NCBI RefSeq assembly: GCF_030696805.1
Contig: NZ_JAUYRO010000095.1
Location: 1 to 64,000 of the forward strand
DNA length: 64,000 bases
Source: Methyloversatilis sp.
Lineage (GTDB): Bacteria; Pseudomonadota; Gammaproteobacteria; Burkholderiales; Rhodocyclaceae
Direction: 5' to 3'
In this document: one piece after another, positions 54,122 through 62,253 of the stretch
Layout: every line of letters begins with the position of its first letter
Numbering within the stretch: position 1 is the first letter of the stretch
Notes under the pieces: model-generated
Database searches by the model: none
What the model was told of the DNA's origin: nothing
What the model saw: only the letters and a program-made list of their open reading frames with translations
Made by a program: the position numbers and the translations under genes

Positions 54122-54721
54122 ATGGCAGGACGGATGACGCGCGCGGCAGGGCTTTCCGCAGCGCTTCTGACGGGTGCTGCGCAGGCCGCAACCGTCACCT
54201 TCCAGACCAGTGAACCGTCGGGACGTGCGCTCGACAGCGTCGTGGTGACCCTGTTGCCGGTGGCCAGGGGCGCGTTGCCGCCGCCTCGTCCGGCCAGCAT
54301 CGAACAGGTCAGGAAGACCTTCGTGCCCCTGGTCAGCGTGGTGCAGACCGGCGCCGCAGTCGAGTTTCCGAACAACGACACGGTGCGTCACCATGTGTAT
54401 TCCTTTTCCGCGTCCAAGGTGTTCGAGTTGAAGCTGTACGCCGGCACACCCGCCCGCCCGGTGGTGTTCGACAAGCCGGGCGTCGTCGTGCTCGGCTGCA
54501 ATATTCACGACCGGATGCTGGCTTACATCATGGTTGCAGACACCCCGTGGTTTGCCGTGTCGGGTGACGATGGCACGGCGAAGGTGGCCGACCTGCCGCC
54601 GGGTGACTATCTGCTGCAGGCCTGGCATCCGCGACGGCTCGGCATGCCGGACCTTCCGCCTCGTCCGATCAGGGTGAGTGCCGACATGACCGAGCCGGTG
54701 ACGGTCGATCTGAAACCCTGA
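54122..54721 (+). CDS. Periplasmic cupredoxin-like protein
   Basis: A 199-residue protein; the start at 54122 yields a signal peptide ending A-A-Q-A-A. A GTG at 54074 is an alternative start. The domain shows a plausible blue-copper site: V-R-H-H-V-Y-S-F (His90/91) and L-G-C-N-I-H-D-R-M (Cys126, His129, Met132). Proteins of this kind are often annotated as methylamine utilisation proteins, although no mau genes are here. It ends four bases before the GGDEF-EAL gene, which suggests a redox or copper signal passed to cyclic di-GMP metabolism. Confidence 0.8.
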   Translation: MAGRMTRAAGLSAALLTGAAQAATVTFQTSEPSGRALDSVVVTLLPVARGALPPPRPASIEQVRKTFVPLVSVVQTGAAVEFPNNDTVRHHVYSFSASKVFELKLYAGTPARPVVFDKPGVVVLGCNIHDRMLAYIMVADTPWFAVSGDDGTAKVADLPPGDYLLQAWHPRRLGMPDLPPRPIRVSADMTEPVTVDLKP

Positions 54722-54725
54722 AACG

Positions 54726-57143
54726 ATGCGAATGAACAGTCTCAAATGGCGCATTGCCACCTGTTGCGCACTGCTGCTGCTGGTGGTGCAGGCCGGCGGA
54801 CTGCTGATGTTCGGCCAGCTCGGCCGCGCCAGCGCGCTCGACGATGTGCGTGCCGAACTGCAGACGGCCGATCGGGTCCTGTCCCGCCTGCTCGAACAGC
54901 GGGCCAGCCAGCTGACCCAGGCCGCCCGCGTGCTGGCCGCCGACTACGGCTTCCGTGAGGCGCTGACCAGTCGCGACAACGAAACGATCGTGTCGGCGCT
55001 CGGCAATCATGGCCAGCGGATCGAAGCCAGCCTGATGATGCTGCTCGGCCTCGACGAAAGCGTCACGGCGGTTTATCCGGACGAAGCGCAGGGCGTTGCG
55101 CCGCAACTGCACGGCCTGATCGAGAACGCACGCAATGGCGGATCGGGGAGCGGTCTGGTCATCATCGACGGCACGCTGTACCAGGTCGTGGTGGTGCCGG
55201 TACTCGCGCCGCTGCCGGTCGCCTATGTCGTGACCGCATTCATCGTCGATCAGCCGTTCGTGCAGGACCTCAAACGGGTGTCCGGCCTCGACCTGAGCTT
55301 CCTGAGCCGGACCGATGGCGGTGAATGGATGCTGGCGGCCAGTTCGCTCGCCGATACGCTGCAGCCGGGGCTGCTCGCGGCCTTCCGCAGCCATCGCGGG
55401 GCGCTGCCTGAAATGCTGCCACTCGATGGCACGGACTACGCAAGCCGGCCCAAGATCATCGAAGCGGGCACGCAGCAGCACATCACGGTCGTGCTGCAGC
55501 TGTCGCTCGATCGCGCGCTTGAACCGTGGCAGCGCCTGTACGACAACTGGCTGCAGCTGTCGCTGGCGGGCATGCTGTTTGCGCTGGTGGCCAGCGCGCT
55601 GCTCGGGCGATCGATCGCCTCGCCGGTGGCCCGGCTTGCGCAGTTCGCGCGCCGCGTCGGCAAGGGCGAGTACGGCGTGCCGCCGGTCATGGACCGGCGT
55701 GACGAGATCGGGCAGCTGGCCGATGCCTTCTCGCACATGACCGAAGCCATATCGACGCGCGAGGCGCGCATTTCCGAACTGGCCTACCGCGATACGCTGA
55801 CCGGCCTGCCGAACCGCGCCTACTTCGTCGAGCGGCTGACCGATGGTGTCCGCGACGCCAAGGTGCGCGCTGGCGCACTGGCCGTGCTGACGCTCGACAT
55901 GGACCGCTTCAAGATGGTGAATGACGCGCTGGGCCACGGCCTGGGCGACCTGCTGCTGGTCGAAGTGGGCAAGCGGTTGCGCGACACGCTGCGCGATGTG
56001 CGCGATCAGGTGGCGCGCCTGGGCGGTGACGAATTCGCCGTACTGCTGCCGGGCGCCGATGCGCAGAAGGCCTACGGCGTGGCGATGCGCATTGCCGAAG
56101 CCCTCGACCAGCCGATGAGCCTCGAAGGGCAGATGGTGGACGTCAGCGCCAGCATGGGCATTTCTTCGTTTCCGGAACACGGCGACGACGTGCAGGCGCT
56201 GCTGCGCCACGCCGACGTCGCCATGTATCAGGCGAAACGCCAGAACAGCGGCGCGGCCATCTATGACCCGCGCCACCATGAACGCAACGTGGAGCGGCTG
56301 TCGCTGCTGACCGAGCTCCGGGCGGCTGTCGAGCACGATGAACTGGTGTTGTATTACCAGCCCAAGGTCGCGCTGGTGCCGGGCCGCCAGCACCACGTCG
56401 AAGCGCTGGTGCGCTGGATCCATCCGACGCGCGGCTTCATTCCGCCGTTCGATTTCATCCCGTTCGCCGAGCAGACCGGCTACATCAAGGCGATCACGCT
56501 CTGGGTCATGAATGCCGCGATCCGCCAGTGCGGCCTGTGGCTGCGTGCCGGCATCGAAGTGAACGTGTCGGTGAACATTTCGGCGCGCGACCTGCTCAAC
56601 CCCGACCTGCCCACCAGCTTCATCGGAATGCTTGAGCGCCATGGCTGCGAATCGCGCCTGATCACGCTGGAAATCACCGAAAGCGCGGTGCTCGACGATC
56701 CGCTGCGCGCGCTGGCCAATCTGCAGGCGCTGCGTGACACCGGCTGCCTGCTGTCGATCGACGACTACGGCACCGGCTATTCCTCGCTGTCCTACCTCAA
56801 GCAGATGCCGGTCAGCGAAATGAAGATCGACCGCAGCTTCGTGATGAACCTGGTCGAAAATCCGAACGACGAAATCATCGTACGTTCGACAATCGAACTG
56901 GCGCACAACATGGGTCTGAAAGTGACGGCCGAAGGCGTCGAGACCGAAGCCGTGCTGGAACGGCTGCGCGAACTCGGTTGCGATCTGGCCCAGGGCTACC
57001 TCATCAGCAAGCCGATTCCGGTGGAAGCGCTTGAAAAGTGGTTCCGGGAGTCGCACTGGGCGCTGACTTCGGTCGCCAAGCCGGGCACCTGCGCAGACAA
57101 CGACGAGGTCGTTGCGCAACCTGAACACGCTGACGCTTTGTGA
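54726..57143 (+). CDS. Membrane GGDEF-EAL protein with periplasmic sensor domain
   Basis: An 805-residue protein. Two hydrophobic helices (about 10-30 and 275-300) flank a periplasmic sensor region, and a HAMP domain follows (S-P-V-A-R-L-A near 300). The GGDEF domain has the intact active site R-L-G-G-D-E-F-A (433-437). The EAL domain has V-E-A-L-V-R-W (Glu559) and D-D-Y-G-T-G-Y-S-S-L plus E-G-V-E-T, all compatible with active phosphodiesterase. It could both make and break cyclic di-GMP, switched by the periplasmic domain. The cupredoxin gene just upstream is a plausible signal partner. Confidence 0.92.
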   Translation: MRMNSLKWRIATCCALLLLVVQAGGLLMFGQLGRASALDDVRAELQTADRVLSRLLEQRASQLTQAARVLAADYGFREALTSRDNETIVSALGNHGQRIEASLMMLLGLDESVTAVYPDEAQGVAPQLHGLIENARNGGSGSGLVIIDGTLYQVVVVPVLAPLPVAYVVTAFIVDQPFVQDLKRVSGLDLSFLSRTDGGEWMLAASSLADTLQPGLLAAFRSHRGALPEMLPLDGTDYASRPKIIEAGTQQHITVVLQLSLDRALEPWQRLYDNWLQLSLAGMLFALVASALLGRSIASPVARLAQFARRVGKGEYGVPPVMDRRDEIGQLADAFSHMTEAISTREARISELAYRDTLTGLPNRAYFVERLTDGVRDAKVRAGALAVLTLDMDRFKMVNDALGHGLGDLLLVEVGKRLRDTLRDVRDQVARLGGDEFAVLLPGADAQKAYGVAMRIAEALDQPMSLEGQMVDVSASMGISSFPEHGDDVQALLRHADVAMYQAKRQNSGAAIYDPRHHERNVERLSLLTELRAAVEHDELVLYYQPKVALVPGRQHHVEALVRWIHPTRGFIPPFDFIPFAEQTGYIKAITLWVMNAAIRQCGLWLRAGIEVNVSVNISARDLLNPDLPTSFIGMLERHGCESRLITLEITESAVLDDPLRALANLQALRDTGCLLSIDDYGTGYSSLSYLKQMPVSEMKIDRSFVMNLVENPNDEIIVRSTIELAHNMGLKVTAEGVETEAVLERLRELGCDLAQGYLISKPIPVEALEKWFRESHWALTSVAKPGTCADNDEVVAQPEHADAL

Positions 57144-57231
57144 CCTTCCGTGTGACGTTTTCGACAATGTGTGTCCGGGCCCGATACCTGCTTGCAGTTA
57201 AAGTGTCTCGAAACCATCGGAGCACTGAAAC

Positions 57232-58068
57232 ATGATCAAGCGCCAAGGTCCGCTGGAAGTCATCACGCGAAGACCGGCTGCGGCGACCCACGCAACACCC
57301 CTGCTGTTCGTCCACGGCGCCTACACGGCAGCCTGGTGCTGGGACGAGCATTTCCTGTCCTACTTCGCCGACGCCGGCTTCGAGGCGACCGCGTTGTCGC
57401 TGTCCGGCCATGGCGGCAGTCCGGGGCGCGAATTTCTCGATCTGCTGAGCCTCGACGACTACGTGCGCGACGTGCTCGAACTCATCGACGGCTCTGAAGT
57501 ACCCCCCATCCTGATCGGACACTCGATGGGCGGCATGGTGGTACAGAAGTGTATGGAAGTGAGACAGGTGTCCGGTGCGGTACTGATGGCGTCGGTGCCG
57601 CCGCAGGGGCTCTGGGCGTCGGCGGTCGGCCTGGCGCTGCGCAGGCCCGACCTGATGTCGGAACTGAACAACCTGCTGAACGGCGGCGGCACGTCGCCCG
57701 AGGTGCTGCGCGAAGCCCTGTTCGCCCAGCCGGTGTCGATGGAGCGCCTGCAGCAGATGGCGCGTCGCGTGCAGCCGGAATCGGCGCGCGTGATCTGGGA
57801 CATGACCCTGTTCGACCTGCCGCAGCCATCACGCATGCGGCGCGCGCCGCTGCTGGTGCTCGGCGCCGAGTACGATCCCATCATTCCGCCTTCGCTGACC
57901 GAAATGACCGCCCGTGCACTCGATGTCGAGGCGCGCATCTTCCCCGGCATGGGCCACGGCATGATGCTGGAAGCCGACTGGCGCAAAGTGGCCCAGTGCG
58001 TGCTCGACTGGCTGCCGGTCGCCTGCCGCAGTGCGCGCAGCCAGTCGCAGGGGGCAGGCGTCGTCTGA
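57232..58068 (+). CDS. Alpha/beta hydrolase
   Basis: A 278-residue soluble hydrolase. Oxyanion-region motif is F-V-H-G-A-Y-T-A-A-W-C-W; the nucleophile elbow is G-H-S-M-G-G-M (Ser102 by count of the frame); Y-D-P-I-I-P-P and G-M-G-H-G supply the acid and histidine. The family covers esterases, lipases and haloalkane-type enzymes, so the substrate cannot be fixed. It stands alone behind GGAG and converges on the cytochrome gene. Confidence 0.85.
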   Translation: MIKRQGPLEVITRRPAAATHATPLLFVHGAYTAAWCWDEHFLSYFADAGFEATALSLSGHGGSPGREFLDLLSLDDYVRDVLELIDGSEVPPILIGHSMGGMVVQKCMEVRQVSGAVLMASVPPQGLWASAVGLALRRPDLMSELNNLLNGGGTSPEVLREALFAQPVSMERLQQMARRVQPESARVIWDMTLFDLPQPSRMRRAPLLVLGAEYDPIIPPSLTEMTARALDVEARIFPGMGHGMMLEADWRKVAQCVLDWLPVACRSARSQSQGAGVV

Positions 58069-58087
58069 GCGTGTGTCGGGCGCCGAG

Positions 58088-58768
58088 TCAGCGCCCGGCC
58101 TTGCTTTCCAGATAGCCCAGGATGTCCTGGCGCCGCAGCTGGGGTTCGTCCCGCTGCGGCGTTGAACCCACGATCCGGTTCATCCAGGACATGTTGTCTT
58201 CCATGCGCTGCACGATGCGACGCCACTCCCGGGCGGGTCGGCTGGACGGTTCCGGCAGCACGTGGCACTGGTCGCAGGCGTCGCGGAAGCTGCGCCCGCG
58301 CGTGTCCAGGTCCGGATAGCGCGCCACATCAATCGGCTTCTGTGCATTACGTCTCAGGTAGCCGGTGAGCATGTGTACTTCTTCCTCGTCCGGCGCGCCG
58401 CCGCCGCCCATCATGTGTTTCATCAGCGCCCCGCGGTTTCCGCTGCCCCGCATGCGCAACACCATCCGGTCGACGATTTTCGGCCATTTGTCAGGGTGGT
58501 GCATCGCAGGGCTCGGCAGGTGGTGGCACTGAACGCAGTAGCGCGCCAACAACGACGCAGCGGGCGAATCCGGTTCGGGCAGCGCAGCGGCCGTCATTGT
58601 CGGCGGCAGGATGCGCGACAGCCAGCCTGCCTGCGGACCGGTCGACCAGCGCGCGAGCGCGGCATCAATGATCTGCTGATTCGCGCGGCTCGCTGCATCC
58701 GCGGCGGCGGCGGGTTGCGTACCGCACGGTGCGCACAGCGAAACAAGCAGGATGCAGCAACGGAACAT
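58088..58768 (-). CDS. Secreted dihaem cytochrome c
   Basis: A 226-residue protein; the start is taken at the ATG 58768, with a GTG at 58783 as alternative. Residues 1-23 form a signal peptide (A-A-A-A). Two haem c motifs are present: CVQCH (78-82) and CDQCH (165-169), each followed by a W-x-x-I-V-x-R-M helix. The duplicated arrangement is a tandem of cytochrome c domains. It is a periplasmic electron carrier; a link to QhpA is possible but unproven because it lies 6 kb away and is not in that operon. Confidence 0.85.
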   Translation of the reverse strand: MFRCCILLVSLCAPCGTQPAAAADAASRANQQIIDAALARWSTGPQAGWLSRILPPTMTAAALPEPDSPAASLLARYCVQCHHLPSPAMHHPDKWPKIVDRMVLRMRGSGNRGALMKHMMGGGGAPDEEEVHMLTGYLRRNAQKPIDVARYPDLDTRGRSFRDACDQCHVLPEPSSRPAREWRRIVQRMEDNMSWMNRIVGSTPQRDEPQLRRQDILGYLESKAGR

Positions 58769-58929
58769 GGCAGCGAGATGCACCGGTGGGGAGGAGGTCA
58801 GACCTCTTCAGCGTAGTTCAACGAGACGGCAGACAGAAGCCGCAAACATGTGTGCCACCGGCGATCGGAACCCTCAAGTCGCCGGGGCACGAGCCGATGG
58901 CAATGGACGGTGTGTTCAGGAAGAGAAAC

Positions 58930-59121
58930 ATGGACCTGTTTGATTTCATGACTGGAAAGTCGCTCGGCCGCCAGGATTACGGCGACGAAGTGCTCGACGC
59001 AGGCTGGCTGCCGCAGCCCGAAGCAGCGCTTGCCAGCCGCCGCCCATCGGTTGCGCGCTCGCACACTGCCGTGTCCGATCCCGATGCGTTCCTGCGCGAT
59101 ATCTATCGTTTGCAGGAATAA
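58930..59121 (+). CDS. Small hypothetical protein
   Basis: A 63-residue soluble protein starting at 58930 after AGGAAGAG. It opens M-D-L-F-D-F-M-T-G-K-S-L-G-R-Q-D-Y-G-D and ends D-A-F-L-R-D-I-Y-R-L-Q-E, giving a predicted helix at each end and a flexible centre. No family is recognised. A start at 58900 would add ten residues but has no ribosome-binding site. It is 148 bases from the kinase-like gene. Confidence 0.5.
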   Translation: MDLFDFMTGKSLGRQDYGDEVLDAGWLPQPEAALASRRPSVARSHTAVSDPDAFLRDIYRLQE

Positions 59122-59268
59122 ATCGTCGTAATGCCGGCCCGGGCTGCTGCGCGAGGGTGTGCAGTGGCAGCAGCTTGGGTAAGATCGCAAACATGCCTTG
59201 CGATACTTTTTTTAACGTTCCACGCCAACAGCTTCACCCTCCACCGCTGAACGCACGAGGCGTCGCGC

Positions 59269-61125
59269 ATGGCTGATGCGCCGCGCAAGGTGGGGCGCTA
59301 TGCGCTCGGGCGAGAAATCGGCCGCGGCGAACGCGGCGCTGTATTCGAAGCGACCGAAGCGGGCAGCGGTCGTCTGGTCGCGCTGAAAACCTTCCGTACC
59401 GATCTTGCCGATGACGTGCCGGCTTACGTCCGCGCGCTCGGCGCCCGTCTGCTGCACGCCTCACAGCTCAATCATCCGTGCATCGTGCGCATCATCGAAC
59501 AGGGCGTCAGTGCCGGCGACGGTACGCCCTGGGTTGCCATGGACCGCGTGGATGCACGTTCGCTGCGGCAGCTGCTCGACGCACTTCCGCGCCTGTCTTT
59601 CGAATGGGTATGCAGCATCGGTCTGCAGACTGCCGACGCGCTGGCGCATGCCCACACCAACGGCGTCACGCATGGCGGCCTGACGGCATCCAACCTTCTG
59701 GTTGACGGCGCCGGCCATGTGTCGGTGACCGACTTTGCGCTGCCCGCCCCGGCCCCGGATGCCTTGCCGGCGATGCCGCAGTATCTTTCACCCGAACAGG
59801 TTCAGGGGCTTGCCCCCGACGCGCGCTCCGACGTGTTTTCGCTCGGTGCGCTGCTGTTCGAAATGCTGGCCGGCCGGCCGCCTTTCGGCTCGCCGCTGAC
59901 CGGCACCTTGTCCAGCGTGCTGGAAAACATCGCTCACGTACCCACGCCCACGCCGAGCGCGATCGACCCGGATGTACCGCCCGAACTTGATCTGCTGGTG
60001 ATGAAGGCGCTTGCGAAATCGCCCGTCGACCGTTTCCAGACGGCCGCCGAGCTGGCCGATGCGCTGCGCTGGATCCGGTTCAAACCGGTTGCTGCAACGG
60101 TGCTGAAAGTGGCTGAACCGCCGCCACGTGCGATGGAAAGTCCGGAGTTGGTGGACGGTCCGGAAAGCCTGCGTCGCGGTCAGTCGCAGAAACCCGGTCT
60201 GCCGGTCGACGACGTGCTGGCCGCGCTGGCGGCTGACATCGATGCGTTTTCGGCCCGTGGCACCGCGCCGCCCTCGATCGGCGTGGTGTCCGACGGCACC
60301 GCGCAGAGCCGCCTGAAGCCGCTGCGCGAGGCGGCGACACAGGGGCCGGCTTTCCCCACGCTGCACGACGAGCCGGAAGTCGCTGCGGGTGCAGCGGTGC
60401 CCGCAGCATCGAACGGCGCGGCGCCGGGTGCGCCGGCAGCCGCCGCGTCGTCGCTGCTGGCCGATCTTGCCAGCGAGGCACAGCGCATCCGCACGCACAA
60501 CGCGCAGATGCAGCGCGGCGAGCGGGCGGTGCGCACCGAAGCGGAACAGGCGCTCGCCGCCCGCCTTGTGCTGGTGCGCGACTACCTGACGCAGCTTGCG
60601 GGCCAACTCAATGTGATCAAACCGCAGGTCGCGCGAGACTATCCGCTGCTCGGTCTGGGTGTGCTGCGCGGATTGGCCTGGCAGGCGTCCGACGTCAACA
60701 CCCGCAATCGCGGTCCGGAGGCGCCCGATCAGCTGGCTCGCGTGTCGCTGGCCTGGCTGCTGCGCGGCCAGGCCCTGATGCGCTGCGAGCGCGAGCCGCA
60801 GGCGGCGAGCGCGCTGCGCGTGGCGCTGCGCGAACACGGCCTGCGCTTTGAGGAACAGGCCTTGCGTGACGAACAGAATCGCCTGCGTGCCCAAGTATTC
60901 GATGTTGCGCCCGAAGTGCGCGGCCGGGTCGAACTGAACGCCGATTTCACCCGGCTGACGCTGCGCCTGACCTTGCAGAATGTCGAACGTTTCGGCATCG
61001 TCGATTACCAGCCGCCCGCAGAAGACAACGGGACCGAATGGCTGGACGAACTGGCAAAGCTGATGCTCGGTCAACCGAGTCGCTTCGCCACGCTTGCCCG
61101 GCTGATCGTTCCGACACCGCAGTAG
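59269..61125 (+). CDS. Serine/threonine kinase-like protein, probably a pseudokinase
   Basis: A 618-residue soluble protein. The kinase fold is clear: G-R-E-I-G-R-G-E-R-G-A-V (Gly loop), V-A-L-K (Lys40), P-Q-Y-L-S-P-E-Q (APE-region equivalent) and D-V-F-S-L-G-A-L-L-F-E-M-L. The catalytic loop, which should read H-R-D-L-K-x-x-N, is H-G-G-L-T-A-S-N (135-142), so the catalytic Asp and Lys are missing. The D-F-G motif is D-F-A (155-157). It would bind but not turn over ATP in the normal way. A Pro/Ala linker leads to a helical C-terminal region (about 410-618) of unknown fold. The AAA+ ATPase gene follows. Confidence 0.85.
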   Translation: MADAPRKVGRYALGREIGRGERGAVFEATEAGSGRLVALKTFRTDLADDVPAYVRALGARLLHASQLNHPCIVRIIEQGVSAGDGTPWVAMDRVDARSLRQLLDALPRLSFEWVCSIGLQTADALAHAHTNGVTHGGLTASNLLVDGAGHVSVTDFALPAPAPDALPAMPQYLSPEQVQGLAPDARSDVFSLGALLFEMLAGRPPFGSPLTGTLSSVLENIAHVPTPTPSAIDPDVPPELDLLVMKALAKSPVDRFQTAAELADALRWIRFKPVAATVLKVAEPPPRAMESPELVDGPESLRRGQSQKPGLPVDDVLAALAADIDAFSARGTAPPSIGVVSDGTAQSRLKPLREAATQGPAFPTLHDEPEVAAGAAVPAASNGAAPGAPAAAASSLLADLASEAQRIRTHNAQMQRGERAVRTEAEQALAARLVLVRDYLTQLAGQLNVIKPQVARDYPLLGLGVLRGLAWQASDVNTRNRGPEAPDQLARVSLAWLLRGQALMRCEREPQAASALRVALREHGLRFEEQALRDEQNRLRAQVFDVAPEVRGRVELNADFTRLTLRLTLQNVERFGIVDYQPPAEDNGTEWLDELAKLMLGQPSRFATLARLIVPTPQ

Positions 61126-61242
61126 TGGCACGGTTGATGCATCGGATGACGCACCGACCGTGCGCCTGCGGACCCGACTCAACTTCCCGGTGCGCGCGAC
61201 GTTAGACCTTCAGGTGGGTGCAGCAACATCGGGAGACGAATC

Positions 61243-62223
61243 ATGCGAGGGGCTGAGATGCAAGGGGCTGAGTTTCAGATTCCACTGGCCGAATGCCGCG
61301 AAATCTACAGCGTTGGCGCGGTCGACCGGGCGATGGAATCGGGTGCCACATCACGCAACGAGTCGCTGGTGGCGTACTACGAAAAGATGAAGCAGTTGGG
61401 TGGCGTGCGCTACGTCGTCAAGCCTTCGTCATTCGACGGGCTCGATCCGCTGTACGCCCGCTGTCCGAATTTCGCACCCGTGCTGGACGATCTCAAACGC
61501 TATCTCGCGCTGGCGGTAGCCGGCAACGAGCCGATGCATTTCACGCCCATCCTGCTGCTCGGCGAGCCGGGCATCGGCAAGACCCACTTCGCGAAGCAAC
61601 TTGCCAATGTGCTGGGTACAGGCTTCGAGTTCGTCTCGATGTCGTCGCTGACTGCTGGCTGGATACTGAGCGGCACCTCGTCGCAGTGGTCGCACGCGCG
61701 GCCGGGCAAGGTCGCACAGGCGCTGGTGTCCGGCGACTACGCCAATCCGCTGCTGGTGCTCGACGAGGTCGACAAGGCCGGTGGCGACCCGCGCTATGAC
61801 CCGATGGGTGCGCTGTATGGCTTGCTGGAGCAGGACACCGCGCGCCAGTTCAAGGACGAATTCATCGAGGTCGACATGGATGCCAGCCACATCATGTGGG
61901 TGTCCACGGCGAATGACGAGCGTTCGATTCCCGACCCTATCCTGAGTCGCATGAATGTGTACACCGTTCCGCGGCCGGATCACGATCAGGCCTGTGCGAT
62001 AGCGCGTACGTTGTATGGCGAGATTCTTGCCGTACATCACTGGGGCTTCGACGAAGACGCGCCGGAAGACGTCATCGACGGTCTGGCCCGTGTGCCGCCG
62101 CGCGACATGCGCAAGGTGCTGATGGCGGCCTTCGGCAATGCCAAGCTGGAACGGCGCGACCACCTGCTGCCGGCCGATCTGGACGCCGGCCGCGCGACCC
62201 GGCAGAAGAAGATAGGGTTCTAG
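61243..62223 (+). CDS. AAA+ ATPase, Lon-like without protease domain
   Basis: A 326-residue protein starting at 61243 behind GGGAGACG. The AAA core has Walker A GEPGIGKT (107-114), Walker B L-V-L-D-E-V-D-K (Asp174/Glu175), sensor-1 W-V-S-T-A-N-D and a C-terminal sensor-2 region with P-P-R-D-M-R-K. It resembles the ATPase segment of Lon, but ends before any proteolytic domain and lacks the N-terminal LON domain. It is a stand-alone remodelling ATPase of unknown client. Its position 117 bases after the kinase-like gene suggests functional linkage. Confidence 0.85.
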   Translation: MRGAEMQGAEFQIPLAECREIYSVGAVDRAMESGATSRNESLVAYYEKMKQLGGVRYVVKPSSFDGLDPLYARCPNFAPVLDDLKRYLALAVAGNEPMHFTPILLLGEPGIGKTHFAKQLANVLGTGFEFVSMSSLTAGWILSGTSSQWSHARPGKVAQALVSGDYANPLLVLDEVDKAGGDPRYDPMGALYGLLEQDTARQFKDEFIEVDMDASHIMWVSTANDERSIPDPILSRMNVYTVPRPDHDQACAIARTLYGEILAVHHWGFDEDAPEDVIDGLARVPPRDMRKVLMAAFGNAKLERRDHLLPADLDAGRATRQKKIGF

Positions 62224-62253
62224 CGCACACGTGCTCTGGTACGCTCCGGTCGC

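Noticed and set aside
54669-57167. An 832-codon open frame opposite the GGDEF-EAL gene
   Set aside because: It is antisense to a gene with intact active-site motifs; composition is Arg/His/Gln-rich without any family feature.
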